Shown here: positions 16,601 through 25,807 of the stretch, piece after piece
Layout: each line of letters opens with the position of its first letter
Position numbering within the stretch: position 1 is the stretch's first letter
NCBI GenBank assembly: GCA_023268715.1
Contig: JALRLV010000004.1
Span: 34,162 to 90,494 of the forward strand
Reading direction: 5' to 3'
Origin: Candidatus Thalassarchaeaceae archaeon
GTDB taxonomy: Archaea; Thermoplasmatota; Poseidoniia; Poseidoniales; Thalassarchaeaceae
DNA length: 56,333 nt
Program-made: the position numbers and the translations under genes
Notes under the pieces: model-generated
What the model saw: the letters and a program-made list of their open reading frames with translations, nothing else
The model's database searches: none
Told to the model about the DNA's origin: nothing

Positions 16601-18752
16601 TGAATGGGGCTTACCTTTCGGTTGGGGAGTATCCTTCCCAACTTCACTATCCCTTGACCCCACCCAATCGGTAACGCGTAACCTGCAGGTTAGCGTCCCA
16701 ACCTCTCAGGAACCTGGAACCTTCGTGATTTATCTGAAAGGCTGGTCCACCGGAGAACCGGTATTATCGATTGATAGAGGGACCTTTGATGTTCTCGAAT
16801 TATGGGTTAATGTATCGATAAGGAGTTCTGGAAATATTATCTTCAACCTTGGAGAGACAAAACAAGACGTACTACCAGGAGAATGTTCCGAATTTGACAT
16901 AGAAGTCACTAAGCATTACACACCAGGTTTCCTCGTCTTTTCAACACCAGGTGGCCCAGATGAAAGGCCACCTGAGATTTCAGAATCAACATGGCGTTAC
17001 GATAACTGGGTAGTCGACCTAGACTTTGAAAACGCACCCGGTGGGAACGGAATAGGAGACAATGATCCGAGATATTGGGGAGTTATTGAAACACCTTATA
17101 CTGTAACTGCAAAAATGTGTGCCCCATATAATGCAACGGCAGGACTTGGTGATTCTGTAACCGTCAAAGCCAACCTAGAAGGAGCACCTAAGGTCAGAGA
17201 CTCTGTTGTATTGGTAACAAATATAATTCAAGTCTATGATTTAGAAGCAACAGTGCAACAATCTACACTCGAATTGCACCCAGGGGAGTCTTTCCAATTG
17301 GATACAACAATTGAGAACGTAGGAAATGGGCCCGACAGATTCGACATTGCTGTAAATTCGATAACAGATTCAAACGGAGGCTCAGCGGTCTGGGACATTG
17401 AAATTCCAAGAGTGACCTTCGAAGAACTCGATAGAGACACATCACAAGATATCCCGATTTACATTAATGTTCCAGAGAAGACTTACGCAGGCGAATACAC
17501 AGTACGTCTAGATGTCTTGAGCGAGGAACCATACGAAGGAACCAAATTGAGAGATACAATAGTCCTGAACATCGATATCGTAGAATTCCACGATATGCGA
17601 ATAGAACTAGACCCTGCAGTCGAGTCTCGGATTAAAACCACCGCGCCGGGTAGAACTGTGCGCTTCACAATGAACGTCAGCAACTATGGAAATGTCGATG
17701 ATCACCCATCGATACACAACCACACCGAGAACTCTGCCGGCTGGGACCCAGTACCTGGTATGAACACTCTCAGTGGATGGAAAGTCACTTATGCTTTGAT
17801 CGAGGGCTTCGATACCGAATTCCCACTCGAACGCCCTTGTGTTCTTTTGACGGTAGGTCAAGATATTCCTACCGATGACTGCTACGTAACCGCAGTGGGT
17901 ACATCAGCAGGAACGGTAATGCTTCCAGTTATGCCCGCGTATACAACCCTACAACTGGTTGCAATAATCGAAATAGATCCTGGGGCGACACTACAAGATC
18001 GTCAAATTGGAATAAAGGTCCAATCTTCCTTCGGATCCTCCGAAGTCGATGGAGACCATGATGAGACTCCAATCTGGGAGGATTCCTGTACCATCGATCA
18101 AAACGAAGACGGCATACCAGACCTAGTTCGTCCATTCTGCGATACAAATGAGCAAATCCTTGAGCTCCGATTGAGAGCGCCGGATCTTGAAATTATGAGT
18201 GTAGAAGTTGACACGACTAAAGCCAAGGTTGGAGAGATGCTACCAGTAACTGTAGAAATCAGGAACATTGGAAATATTCATGCGACCGATGTCAACATTA
18301 TTCTGTGCGTCGGCCAATCGAAGAAGTCGATTGACAAGAATGGATGCCTAGAGGAGAACGTAGCCTACAGGCAACTAATCGAAGCAGTCATGCCTGTTGG
18401 TAGTAATGGAGACGACTCGCCGCCGAAGATTACCCTTCTGTACCTAGTAAAGGCAGGAACTCACGACGTGGTTGTAGTAGTCGATCCAGACAACAATATC
18501 GTCGAGTCCAATGAAGATAACAACATAATGGCGGTTCCTGGCGGAGAAATGGGATCGAATTGGGGAGCACTCGATCTTGGAGTTGAGATTGTCGCACAAT
18601 ATTCTGTTCCAGCAATCATCCTGGGGGCTACAATAGCTCTGATGTGGGTAGCCGGAGTTGTCATGTACGGACGTAGAATGGAGGCTTTAGCTCGATTCGC
18701 AGAAAAGAGCAGCCTGATGGCTAACCTAAGTGACGATGACCAAGTCTTCTGA
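13653..18752 (+). CDS. Giant surface protein: beta-propeller with inserted VWA domain
   Basis: A 1699-residue protein with an N-terminal signal/membrane segment (about residues 10-32) and one C-terminal span (about 1648-1674) plus a short cytoplasmic tail, so most of it faces outward. Seven (V/I)xxxW.D repeats (near residues 66, 116, 180, 245, 620, 700, 780) look like the blades of a sialidase-like propeller. A VWA domain sits within blade 4: its MIDAS motif DTSGS is at 259-263 and a later KIVIPISDEGP strand fits the second metal loop. Residues 800-1640 hold NEW3/CARDB-type beta domains (NxGN turns, DPDNNIVESNEDNN). Roles in adhesion or particle binding are inference. GGAGGG precedes the ATG. 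Confidence 0.8.
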   Translation: METKKVRSSMTLVLIMVMSLFATLEFSDRAEGSEIVVTDAIQIVASGTHNDRMVAMDADSMGNTHFVWSRNTQHLYYKMLDARGDVLIDETQISNPGTHRANHPDIAVDHADKVHIVWTDKSGQWTIFYTLLDPSQDDQDGSSGLDAVLSIINDEEIASHQQNRDWPAVAVDSQNNPHIVWEDSYEPLDKYYQQPQIYYSMLEIDRPGRQAIVAIGNTLLTPIIGHKGHPDIAVDADDFVQVVWDDTRGGKVEMVAPIDTSGSMNTEWADMCVVFYGGNFASGGNFQGLKPMLEDGNITVFETLYALSGNWPSAATSGNCANAYQTGGSGSQGPRATHLGQTPSDDSGGIRYLTEVVYNNAATNLPQDGGYYSEFWGPGTTWACLSWRDAQGRMGNAANPPTQLDHRWNPNATKIVIPISDEGPYGGDPSQASDDIQSINEAHDACVEADVVPVPLLAAGWGSGSTEVGSHMQDLAQCPNGFVAIGTRTCPGSTIRNTDAGGKMYSFPTSSGSATELQQMVEALVYLATNNSREIFLTILDPYSVLENPPPGWTKGTSGTTISNNQYVEDIGPSTDQLGYGHLVVVNDTRITLQDAFSLHPSIAIDTSGNTHVAWMDGRAYGFEIDVNYEIYYSRLRLRGAAAWDGAPSGLPSYGIKQITDSAISTVEGLDNLDSQRPFGANSHMPEILTDSYDNVHITWLDNGNETQGETIMYTRLNHTNDAYPNGFPLNSLASGIIEPWEFHEISFWDSDKLGPNSPYAPDLGQPPAFANDLGSGVHIAWSDTNRCDENNNQGRYTLCYVHVLTGLVSVDLADEETFYHTIEPGQQTTYNMTISNPTPGPAELVADTYQVTLLGVPNNWTVTLFFSSNHTPIFDSTPVFLRGGEVVPVYMRVRAPTIYQAHDDELAAITVSVVSNKDPAINDERLTLTLMDVVHGINLDTSHYQVDVEQGQSAIFSITVTNTGNVYDTFAFYDPTTHEGQTEWGLPFGWGVSFPTSLSLDPTQSVTRNLQVSVPTSQEPGTFVIYLKGWSTGEPVLSIDRGTFDVLELWVNVSIRSSGNIIFNLGETKQDVLPGECSEFDIEVTKHYTPGFLVFSTPGGPDERPPEISESTWRYDNWVVDLDFENAPGGNGIGDNDPRYWGVIETPYTVTAKMCAPYNATAGLGDSVTVKANLEGAPKVRDSVVLVTNIIQVYDLEATVQQSTLELHPGESFQLDTTIENVGNGPDRFDIAVNSITDSNGGSAVWDIEIPRVTFEELDRDTSQDIPIYINVPEKTYAGEYTVRLDVLSEEPYEGTKLRDTIVLNIDIVEFHDMRIELDPAVESRIKTTAPGRTVRFTMNVSNYGNVDDHPSIHNHTENSAGWDPVPGMNTLSGWKVTYALIEGFDTEFPLERPCVLLTVGQDIPTDDCYVTAVGTSAGTVMLPVMPAYTTLQLVAIIEIDPGATLQDRQIGIKVQSSFGSSEVDGDHDETPIWEDSCTIDQNEDGIPDLVRPFCDTNEQILELRLRAPDLEIMSVEVDTTKAKVGEMLPVTVEIRNIGNIHATDVNIILCVGQSKKSIDKNGCLEENVAYRQLIEAVMPVGSNGDDSPPKITLLYLVKAGTHDVVVVVDPDNNIVESNEDNNIMAVPGGEMGSNWGALDLGVEIVAQYSVPAIILGATIALMWVAGVVMYGRRMEALARFAEKSSLMANLSDDDQVF

Positions 18753-18758
18753 TTGGAT

Positions 18759-19496
18759 TTAGCGGGCTAGCCACCACGGCAGTGGTGTCCCCTCGCGAGC
18801 AGCCACAAGGCTGCCCGTGCTAGCGGCGAAGTCACGGAGAAGTCTTTCCCTAAGCCCATCCATCATGACTTCTGCATCCATAGATTGGATACGGAGCCCC
18901 TGAGAAAACAAGTCTAGATCTAAAGGCCTTCTTGGGTGATTTAGCATAGCATGGGCAAGTTGTCTTTCTTCATAAGTCTCGGAAGATTCATCGATGGTAG
19001 GGGCGACCTTCTGCATTACCTGCTGGTGTAAGGCGATTATCGCATCTCTCTGTTCGTCAATTCTTTCAAGCGCTTTGTCCATATCGGAAAGCATCGACAT
19101 TGCTTCGACTAATGGAAGCCTCCTGCGAGTACCAATATTGTCTACTACGGAGTCCAAATCTCCCGGTAGATTGGAAGACAAACGAATAGGTCCTCCTTTT
19201 GGCATTGTTCTGTGTTCCGCACGGAACAGATTAGGCCCCAAATCGAGTCTCAGAGAAAATGATTGATTGACGGTATACATTTTCTTCGGCGGCCCTCCTT
19301 TTACAGAGGGGACTTTCTCAGATTCAACAAACCCAGCCTCTTCGAGAACTCTAAGATGCTTTACAACGGCTTGTTGACTAATATCCAGCAATTCTGACAA
19401 CTGCAAAGGGTAGTGCGGCTCCTTAGCGAGATGCTTCAGAATGTCTCTACGTGCATTGTTTTCAAGGATGTTGAGAGCCTCATCGAAGTCCACCAT
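18759..19496 (-). CDS. ArsR-type winged-helix regulator
   Basis: The first 75 residues are a winged helix-turn-helix: ILENNARRDILKHLA, then LSELLDISQQAVVKHLRVLEEAGFVES and a wing KGGPPKKMYTV, the ArsR/TrmB-like pattern for DNA binding. The rest is a helical effector or dimer region with a coiled-coil-like stretch (MLSDMDKALERIDEQRDAIIALHQQV, about residues 140-165). No metal-binding cysteines of metalloregulators are visible. It ends six bases from the giant gene, convergently, so control of that gene would act in trans. A TATA-like element lies about 36 bases before the start. Confidence 0.85.
   Translation of the reverse strand: MVDFDEALNILENNARRDILKHLAKEPHYPLQLSELLDISQQAVVKHLRVLEEAGFVESEKVPSVKGGPPKKMYTVNQSFSLRLDLGPNLFRAEHRTMPKGGPIRLSSNLPGDLDSVVDNIGTRRRLPLVEAMSMLSDMDKALERIDEQRDAIIALHQQVMQKVAPTIDESSETYEERQLAHAMLNHPRRPLDLDLFSQGLRIQSMDAEVMMDGLRERLLRDFAASTGSLVAAREGTPLPWWLAR
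18772..18787 (+). terminator. Hairpin in convergent junction of giant gene and arsR
   Basis: CACCAC, GGCA, GTGGTG form a 6-base-pair stem 20 bases past the giant gene stop and inside the arsR 3' coding end. As the genes are convergent it could end or protect either transcript. No T-tract is attached. Confidence 0.25.
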
Positions 19497-19531
19497 GACT
19501 TACCAACCCGAGGTTGTGTAGTCGGGGGGGG

Positions 19532-19539
19532 AATAAAAA
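19532..19539 (-). promoter_or_regulatory. Candidate TATA box for the ArsR-type gene
   Basis: Minus-strand TTTTTATT lies 36-43 bases upstream of the ATG at 19496, flanked by C-rich bases. Spacing fits an archaeal promoter with a short leader. A run of eight G residues on the plus strand lies beside it. Confidence 0.4.
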
Positions 19540-19571
19540 CCCGAGTGTACCATGAAATTGGCTAATTTCAA

Positions 19572-20348
19572 TCAGCCTTCGTCCCAACCCTTCCAATCAT
19601 CATCAGAATCGTCTTCTCTAATTTTGGAATCACCTACATCATGTACAGAATGAGTAGTTTGCTTGTTTGAGGGATTTGTAACAAACGGTTCAGGTACACC
19701 AGAAGCATCGTTGTTCTGCTCCTGATATACGCGATAGAGCTCATCAGTAGTCATTACTTTTCCATCAATAACCAGACCACTAACTTGTTTTCCATCCTTA
19801 TTTGATTTTTTTCCTAGCATCAATATTGCGAAAATGAGAGCAATTATTCCACTCAGTATACCTAAGCAACAGGTCGCGAATGCAGCTAAAATCAAGGGTT
19901 CAGTCAAGAATTCACTATCCGAAGCAGAATCATCGACTAACCACAGTACCGAATCACCTTCATTATACAATGTGTATGTGCCACTTTCACATCCAGAGGG
20001 GAAGCAAAACACCCTAACCGGAGAATATGAAGTTCCATTCACTAACCTTTCACCATGCAGTCTACCCGGAGCATTTCCTGAGAATTCTTCTCCTTGCTCA
20101 TCAATCAATCGCAAATCAGCACCCGGGTCTCCGCCTTCACTCTGCCTTAGTGCAACGTAGACGTGACCATCTACAAAATCTACTGATGTAATTCCTCCAG
20201 ACTCGAGCCGTGCTACATTTTGCTGTTCGGGATCTAGCATTGGCTCCATCCTCTCATAGGCTCCAGGTAGGAGCGCCATGAATGCGATTAGCAACAACAC
20301 AGAGATTGCAGAGGACCATTTGGCAATACGCCGGAAGTTCACAGCCAC
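19572..20348 (-). CDS. Two-span membrane protein with acidic Trp tail
   Basis: A 258-residue protein with an N-terminal membrane segment (about residues 12-28), an outside domain of about 120 residues rich in small beta strands with one Cys pair (FCFPSGC), and a second span (about 150-175, FATCCLGILSGIIALIFAILML). The cytoplasmic part is polar and ends DDDWKGWDEG. I do not recognise the family. It starts 40 bases after the top6A stop and runs in the same direction, so it may share a transcript with topoisomerase VI. Confidence 0.65.
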   Translation of the reverse strand: MAVNFRRIAKWSSAISVLLLIAFMALLPGAYERMEPMLDPEQQNVARLESGGITSVDFVDGHVYVALRQSEGGDPGADLRLIDEQGEEFSGNAPGRLHGERLVNGTSYSPVRVFCFPSGCESGTYTLYNEGDSVLWLVDDSASDSEFLTEPLILAAFATCCLGILSGIIALIFAILMLGKKSNKDGKQVSGLVIDGKVMTTDELYRVYQEQNNDASGVPEPFVTNPSNKQTTHSVHDVGDSKIREDDSDDDWKGWDEG

Positions 20349-20387
20349 ACCATACTCAGTAGGCGTTCACATTTGATGATTAGTCCA

Positions 20388-21497
20388 TCACATTCCGATA
20401 TTGTAACCTAATTCTGCTAATTTTTCGGGTAGATATGTTTCGGTTACGAAATCCAAACCATATTTAGCAAGAGACTGCTGCTCAGCCTTCTTTCCTATTT
20501 CCAGCATTAAATTGATTTCATCTTGCCAATCACCATCTGCAAATCTAGGATCTGTTAACTCAGCATTCAATGCTTGAATGTCTTTACTTGTTAGATCATC
20601 CGCGGGAAGATCGTATGCATCAATATCCCCTGCTCTAATACCGATGTAGTCAGCGCTAGGGGTGGCTAAGTACTCGGAAATATGAGCTGTTTTGATTGCT
20701 CCATAGGCGATCGAAGCATAGATCCTGTAAGACCAAGGGTCACCGTCAGCAAATACAATTATTGGAATCTGCCATTCTTCATTCATTCTTTTGATAATCC
20801 TTCGAGTAGAGCGTGCAGGTTGCCCCTTCAGGTGAACCAGAGCACATCTAGCCGATTCATCGAATCCATTCTCGACCAATCTGTCGAACATACCACCAGT
20901 CTCTATTGCCATGATAAAATCAACATCATGTTCGATTAAGCGTAATTTCTCGGCCTCCACATTGTATGGAACTCCATATCCAGAATCACCAACATCATCT
21001 CGGCAATTTATCCGCATCCATTCGCCTCGACGATTCCTTTCTTCAAAGGTAATATTCCCAATGATTCTAGCACCGTCTTCTTCAGGCCTGAGTTTGAAAT
21101 CCTCTCTCATACATTTGGTTATGATTTCCAAATCTTCAGCCAAATTGTTACTTTCATTTTGGGAACCAAACTTCCCATGTCCCCATCCTTCTGAGATGTA
21201 GTACATTTCTCTCAGCGTCGAGGATTTTCCAGCCTCAATCATTTCCTCGATAAATTCTGTAACATGCAGGGCGCGCAACAATTGTCTTGCACTCCCGAGC
21301 GAGGTTGCGTCTCGGATAGACTTCTTCTTACCGTATTTGTAAACTCCGAGTTTTGAATCAAATGAAATGTTCTGCTTTGTTCTTACAGGCAATGTCATTG
21401 TAGGAGGCTCTCCTTTGAGCATCTTTTTATGCATCTCACCAGCAATATCGTGTAGCGCTTCGATTACCTGCTCTTTTGTGTATCCATTCGCACTCAT
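20388..21497 (-). CDS. top6A: DNA topoisomerase VI subunit A
   Basis: Topoisomerase VI is the archaeal type IIB enzyme that relaxes and decatenates DNA by an ATP-driven double-strand passage. Subunit A cleaves DNA: the catalytic tyrosine lies in [12 protein letters not shown] (Y99/Y100, the second by comparison with Spo11). The Toprim metal-binding residues are visible as an E in [11 protein letters not shown] and the DxD in [13 protein letters not shown]. Length (369 residues) matches the family. The start overlaps the top6B stop by four bases (21494-21497), which argues for translational coupling in a B-then-A operon. Confidence 0.96.
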   Translation of the reverse strand: MSANGYTKEQVIEALHDIAGEMHKKMLKGEPPTMTLPVRTKQNISFDSKLGVYKYGKKKSIRDATSLGSARQLLRALHVTEFIEEMIEAGKSSTLREMYYISEGWGHGKFGSQNESNNLAEDLEIITKCMREDFKLRPEEDGARIIGNITFEERNRRGEWMRINCRDDVGDSGYGVPYNVEAEKLRLIEHDVDFIMAIETGGMFDRLVENGFDESARCALVHLKGQPARSTRRIIKRMNEEWQIPIIVFADGDPWSYRIYASIAYGAIKTAHISEYLATPSADYIGIRAGDIDAYDLPADDLTSKDIQALNAELTDPRFADGDWQDEINLMLEIGKKAEQQSLAKYGLDFVTETYLPEKLAELGYNIGM

Positions 21498-23608
21498 TCA
21501 GCACCACCATCCCTCATACCAAACCAATCTTCATCCTCGGCAGGAATCACTTCTGCCACTGGGTATGTTGGTTGAGTCAAATCTTCACTGGGCGCTTCCT
21601 GGAAATCCTCTACAGGTTCGGCTCTGTCTAGCACCCGTTCCAATGATCCAATATCGTCGGGCTTTGCATGTTCGGCTTCAGCTACGGCCAAAGCCTCGAC
21701 TTTGCGCATTTCATCGAGTAATTTCTCATCGATTTTGTTAGCCCCAATTATATCGCCATTTCCACGGAAGAAGATATCCGTTTCATTCCAATCACCTTTT
21801 GTTAAACCCTCTACTGTAAATCGTATTTCAGCTGATTCACCTGGATTGAGAGTATCTAATCTCCAAGCCCACAAGCCGTTGGTTTCCTTTCTTCCACCTC
21901 GAGGGTTTTCAGCCATCCTTACACCCTCAGCTTCGGGCCATTTTGCTAGTATTGTATAGGCCCTAGCTCTTGCAGTGTAATTGTAAATTGTAACCGAACA
22001 AATATTCTGTTTGGTGTCGTTATCCCAAGTCACTTCGTCTTCAAGGAATACCGCATTCATTATTCGAGTAATGACAGGAGACAAGTCAGGTTCCTCTTTC
22101 CCCAACATCTCACTTGATTTTCTTGATATTTCAGGCAATATGATATTGATAAGGTCAAATTTTTCTTGAGCCTTCTTTCTTTGTTTACTCTTTTTCAAAT
22201 GATTTTTCAGGCCTCTACCGACTTCCAGCATAGCCTTACGAATTTCCTCGAATACCTCTTCATTATCTGAAACCGCTTCCTTAGCCTCACTGGTAAATTG
22301 GACGTTAGTGGAAGCAAGATGAATCAAGACTGCGGCAGGTCCCTTCGGCAACCCCTTCCCACCAGGGTGATCCAGTCCGTATCTCTTCCAATCTACTGAT
22401 TCGAGCGCCTTTGTCAAAAGACAACCACCTTGCTGGTACATCAGAGGGACCCGATTTGCAAAACGAAGTACTTCAATCGGCCCATCTGCTGCTAAATCTC
22501 CTCCGAAAACAAGACCCACTTCGATTTGGAAGGGGTTTCCTTGGCTCACTGCAGGATTACGTGTAACCGTCGAGGCAAATCTAGAATCAATTGCTTTAGA
22601 AAGTCCCTTTTTGATCAGGATTTCTTCAATAGGAGAGAGACAATCGGTTGGAGGCGCTAGTAATTTTACTTCTTGAAAGGAGTCTAACATGGCTTGGGCT
22701 TCATCTGCTTTGACTCTAACAGGAGTTCGACCTTCCTCTAATTCCGCCTTACCAAGAATTTCTTTCGCAGCCCTCATACTAACTCCGGAGAAGTTATGCC
22801 TGAGGAAGGAAGTTAGCTTTCTTTCGTCTGCCTCCTTCAGCATCCTCTGAAGTTGTCCAAGATGAATCCCGTGTGGATGAGGCTTGATTTCCTCAACCAC
22901 TCTTGGTAATTTTTCTGTGGTCCTTATCCAATGACCCTGGTCAATTATTTCTCCATCTACATCACGAACAATTAGTTGGATTGTAGCATGGGGGTTGACG
23001 ATACTCGTCATACGGAGATATTGGTGAACAGATTGTCTACCTCGCTGATATTTTGCCTTCATCACGGTATTTATTTTCAGGCCACTTACAACCTCCTCCC
23101 CATCCTCAAACCAAACATCTCTAATTTCATTAGATTTGGTGGCCTTATTCTTTCTAGTGTCTAGACCAAGATCAACGTGTACAGCCGAACTATCAGACTT
23201 GATTTTTGAAATTACATGAGTCTTCGAGCCGGTTGTTAATTGACTGTACATCACAACTCCTGTTATCCCAATTCCCTGCTGACCACGAGTTTGTCTTATC
23301 GCATGGAAACGAGAACCAAGCAGGAATTTTCCAAATACATTCTCAACGGAATCTCTAGGGATACCAGGACCATTGTCTTGGCAAATTAATTCCAGTTTGT
23401 CACCTTTGAGTTTGTTTATCTCGACCTTGATAGTTGGTAGTATTCTAGCTTCTTCACAAGCATCAAGTGAGTTATCAACCGCTTCCTTGACGGCTGTAAT
23501 CACTGCTCTCTGAAGGGTGTCGAAGCCTAGGAAATGCTTGTTCTTCTCGAAGAATTCACTTATCGAAATCTGCTTTTGTTTACTTGCAATATTCTCTGCA
23601 TCTGCCAT
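21494..23608 (-). CDS. top6B: DNA topoisomerase VI subunit B
   Basis: This is the GHKL ATPase subunit that captures the second DNA segment. The Bergerat fold shows in AVKEAVDNSLDACEEA (N-box), DNGPGIPRDSVENVFGKFL (G1) and TRGQQGIGITG (G2). A switch lysine is expected in the GGKGLPKGPA segment. After the transducer comes an Ig-like C-terminal domain (about residues 510-610, as in the longer Methanosarcina type), then an acidic, low-complexity tail ending EDEDWFGMRDGG. At 704 residues it is longer than crenarchaeal homologues (about 530). It is first in the operon with top6A. Confidence 0.96.
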   Translation of the reverse strand: MADAENIASKQKQISISEFFEKNKHFLGFDTLQRAVITAVKEAVDNSLDACEEARILPTIKVEINKLKGDKLELICQDNGPGIPRDSVENVFGKFLLGSRFHAIRQTRGQQGIGITGVVMYSQLTTGSKTHVISKIKSDSSAVHVDLGLDTRKNKATKSNEIRDVWFEDGEEVVSGLKINTVMKAKYQRGRQSVHQYLRMTSIVNPHATIQLIVRDVDGEIIDQGHWIRTTEKLPRVVEEIKPHPHGIHLGQLQRMLKEADERKLTSFLRHNFSGVSMRAAKEILGKAELEEGRTPVRVKADEAQAMLDSFQEVKLLAPPTDCLSPIEEILIKKGLSKAIDSRFASTVTRNPAVSQGNPFQIEVGLVFGGDLAADGPIEVLRFANRVPLMYQQGGCLLTKALESVDWKRYGLDHPGGKGLPKGPAAVLIHLASTNVQFTSEAKEAVSDNEEVFEEIRKAMLEVGRGLKNHLKKSKQRKKAQEKFDLINIILPEISRKSSEMLGKEEPDLSPVITRIMNAVFLEDEVTWDNDTKQNICSVTIYNYTARARAYTILAKWPEAEGVRMAENPRGGRKETNGLWAWRLDTLNPGESAEIRFTVEGLTKGDWNETDIFFRGNGDIIGANKIDEKLLDEMRKVEALAVAEAEHAKPDDIGSLERVLDRAEPVEDFQEAPSEDLTQPTYPVAEVIPAEDEDWFGMRDGGAE

Positions 23609-23692
23609 CGCGACTACCCCCTTCAGGTCCTCCCATAATCCGTATGACTAGGGGCCTGCTTGTGGTCGAAGTCGCCCGAGTGCTCAGGGCCT

Positions 23693-25771
23693 TTAACTCT
23701 GTTCAAACAAATCAGGATGCCAAGCAGTAATCTTTCCAGTGAATGCACTAGCCATAACAGTCAGAGGGCTTGCTAGGTACAATTTCCCTGGTCCAGAGCG
23801 TCCTTGGAAATTACGATTTATCGCCGATACAGTAACTTGTTCTTCTAGATCAGAAACCCCTGGTCCAGCGCCAATGCAAGCGCCACAACCTGGGTCGATT
23901 AGTTTGACGCCAGCGCGCTCAAACAACTCACTCCATCCGTTGCGTGCCGACAAATCTTTGACAGCCTTTGAGCCAAATTGAATGTAACAATCAACATGAT
24001 CTGCTACGGTCAATCCAGCATCTAGAGCCGCCTTTGTTACCATTGCGTAGTAAGCGAAATCATCGTCCTTACCTGCTGTACATGATCCAGCGTATGCAAT
24101 ATCAATCTTGACATCTGCTAGGTCTTCGATGTATGCTCCGTTTGTTGGGTCGGATGGGATTCCTGCATCAGGGTCTCCGGGGTGTGCTACCATAGGTCGG
24201 ATTGCAGTCAAGTCAATGGTATGCACACCTCCGTGGTAAACTGCATTCTCATCAGGAAGAACGAAGGCAGAGCGAATCTCTTCTTCGGTCAAATCCTGAC
24301 GTCTTGTCATTAACCACTCAACGGTCAAATCATCCGGCTCACAAATTCCAGTCTTCGCCGAACACTCTGTTGCCATATTGCAGAGCGTGGCTCTTTCATC
24401 CATCGAAAGCGATGCTAATCCTGGGCCACCGAATTCCATTGAGCGGTCGAGGGTGTCTGACTGTGCAGCGTACTTCCAAAGGATATGCAGAATTACATCC
24501 TTTGCAGTACAACCTGGATCTAGACTTCCGACTAATTCGAATCGAATACTCTCTGGAACTTTTACGAATGCGAATTGATTGTGTACCAAGTTAGCGTATT
24601 CAGTTGAACCAACTCCGTATGTCAGAGCATTGCTGGCACCACCCATGCAGGTGTGACTATCCGTGGCTTGAATGAAATCACCGACATCGATAAATTCCTC
24701 TCTTGCGACTTGGTGACATATGCCCGGACTAACTCCATTCACCGCGGAATAATCTCTTACTCCTGTGTGCTTCTGGAAAGCGACTTGCAAGTCGCGCAAG
24801 GTCTGAATCTTGTTTTCAAATCGAGCAAACCTTGCAACTCCCGTTGCATACAAGAGATGGTCTTCAAAGACTGCAAATTTTGGCGGATTTGGTAATGAAT
24901 AATCTTCGCCATATTCTGCAGCTAGGAAATTGTGAACTTGAGCAGTAGTAAACTCATGTGAATATCCACCATCGACTTGCGCAAGCACAGCGTCTCCTGG
25001 CTTGACATAACCACGCACACCATCCTGTCCGAGCAATTTGTTGGAAATCATCTTCTCAGCCATTGTCATCGGAGTAGACTCACTACTTACAACAGGTAAC
25101 TCCACATCACCTGCTTTCAATCTCTTAGCAAAAGGAAAGATTCCTCCATTCTCTACAATTAGTTTAGTAACTGGGTCGTATTTTCCTGTGAACTCCTCTA
25201 GGCCAATACTCTCTCCATTCTGTAAACGTTCAAGCATTGCATGGTCACCCATTAACTGACCGAGATTGATGTTATTCCTCTCGTGAATAGGGGCAAAGGA
25301 CGCGGCGATGACAATTCGAATTCCTGACCATCTTTCACATTGAGCGGCAGTCTCTCTACTACTACCGGTTCCCTTTCGATGGCCGCTAACTATTACTTCG
25401 AATCCACCGTCCATCAATGCTCGTGACTCAAAGACACGACGACCTTCATGCAGAAGTCCTGCGTATGCATTCTCTGCAAGTATAGCAGGGTCATGATCAA
25501 AGCACACCCAAGCTGGAGTCATTACGTCGGTGTTGATATCGTCTAGTAAGTCATCGACTGACAAATCTTCCATTCTTAAATCGAGACCTTCATACAACTG
25601 TTTGCGAATCAAATCCAAGTCTTTTGTCAAAAATAGAACCCTTTTGTTAGGGGTAAGACTAACTTTTGAAGGAGGCCAAGACTGCATACCAACACCTCTC
25701 GCTTGCTTAACGCCAACGTATGTTGCTATTTCACCGTTGGTGCAAGAAAGAGCAGGCTCGCAGACCTTCAT
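23693..25771 (-). CDS. Aconitase-family hydratase with N-terminal swivel domain
   Basis: Iron-sulfur hydro-lyases of this family isomerise citrate/isocitrate or isopropylmalate. The swivel domain comes first (about residues 95-190: VSGHRKGTGSSRETAA, then ASFAPIHERNNINLG), followed by the large catalytic part: GVSPGICHQVAREEF, ATDSHTCMGGASNALTYGVGSTEYAN and cluster ligands AYAGSCTAG and DPGCGACIGAG. The usual AcnA order is reversed, as in AcnB, but without the N-terminal HEAT domain. With isocitrate dehydrogenase nearby, aconitate hydratase is the simplest role; isopropylmalate or homoaconitate isomerase remains possible. At 692 residues it is smaller than AcnB (about 860). Confidence 0.8.
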   Translation of the reverse strand: MKVCEPALSCTNGEIATYVGVKQARGVGMQSWPPSKVSLTPNKRVLFLTKDLDLIRKQLYEGLDLRMEDLSVDDLLDDINTDVMTPAWVCFDHDPAILAENAYAGLLHEGRRVFESRALMDGGFEVIVSGHRKGTGSSRETAAQCERWSGIRIVIAASFAPIHERNNINLGQLMGDHAMLERLQNGESIGLEEFTGKYDPVTKLIVENGGIFPFAKRLKAGDVELPVVSSESTPMTMAEKMISNKLLGQDGVRGYVKPGDAVLAQVDGGYSHEFTTAQVHNFLAAEYGEDYSLPNPPKFAVFEDHLLYATGVARFARFENKIQTLRDLQVAFQKHTGVRDYSAVNGVSPGICHQVAREEFIDVGDFIQATDSHTCMGGASNALTYGVGSTEYANLVHNQFAFVKVPESIRFELVGSLDPGCTAKDVILHILWKYAAQSDTLDRSMEFGGPGLASLSMDERATLCNMATECSAKTGICEPDDLTVEWLMTRRQDLTEEEIRSAFVLPDENAVYHGGVHTIDLTAIRPMVAHPGDPDAGIPSDPTNGAYIEDLADVKIDIAYAGSCTAGKDDDFAYYAMVTKAALDAGLTVADHVDCYIQFGSKAVKDLSARNGWSELFERAGVKLIDPGCGACIGAGPGVSDLEEQVTVSAINRNFQGRSGPGKLYLASPLTVMASAFTGKITAWHPDLFEQS

Positions 25772-25799
25772 TTAGGGACAGTTTACAATGCCTCTAAGG

Positions 25800-25807
25800 T
25801 TTAAATA
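25800..25807 (-). promoter_or_regulatory. TATA box for aconitase-family gene, possibly shared
   Basis: TATTTAAA on the minus strand lies 29-36 bases before the ATG at 25771, at leaderless distance. Read the other way (TTTAAATA) it is 53-60 bases before the TFB ATG. A second element, AATATTTTA (25822-25830), is 30-38 bases before the TFB ATG. Confidence 0.45.

Noticed and set aside
19524-19531. Run of eight G residues upstream of the ArsR-type gene
   Set aside because: A single run with no further G tracts, so no quadruplex or other structure can be supported.
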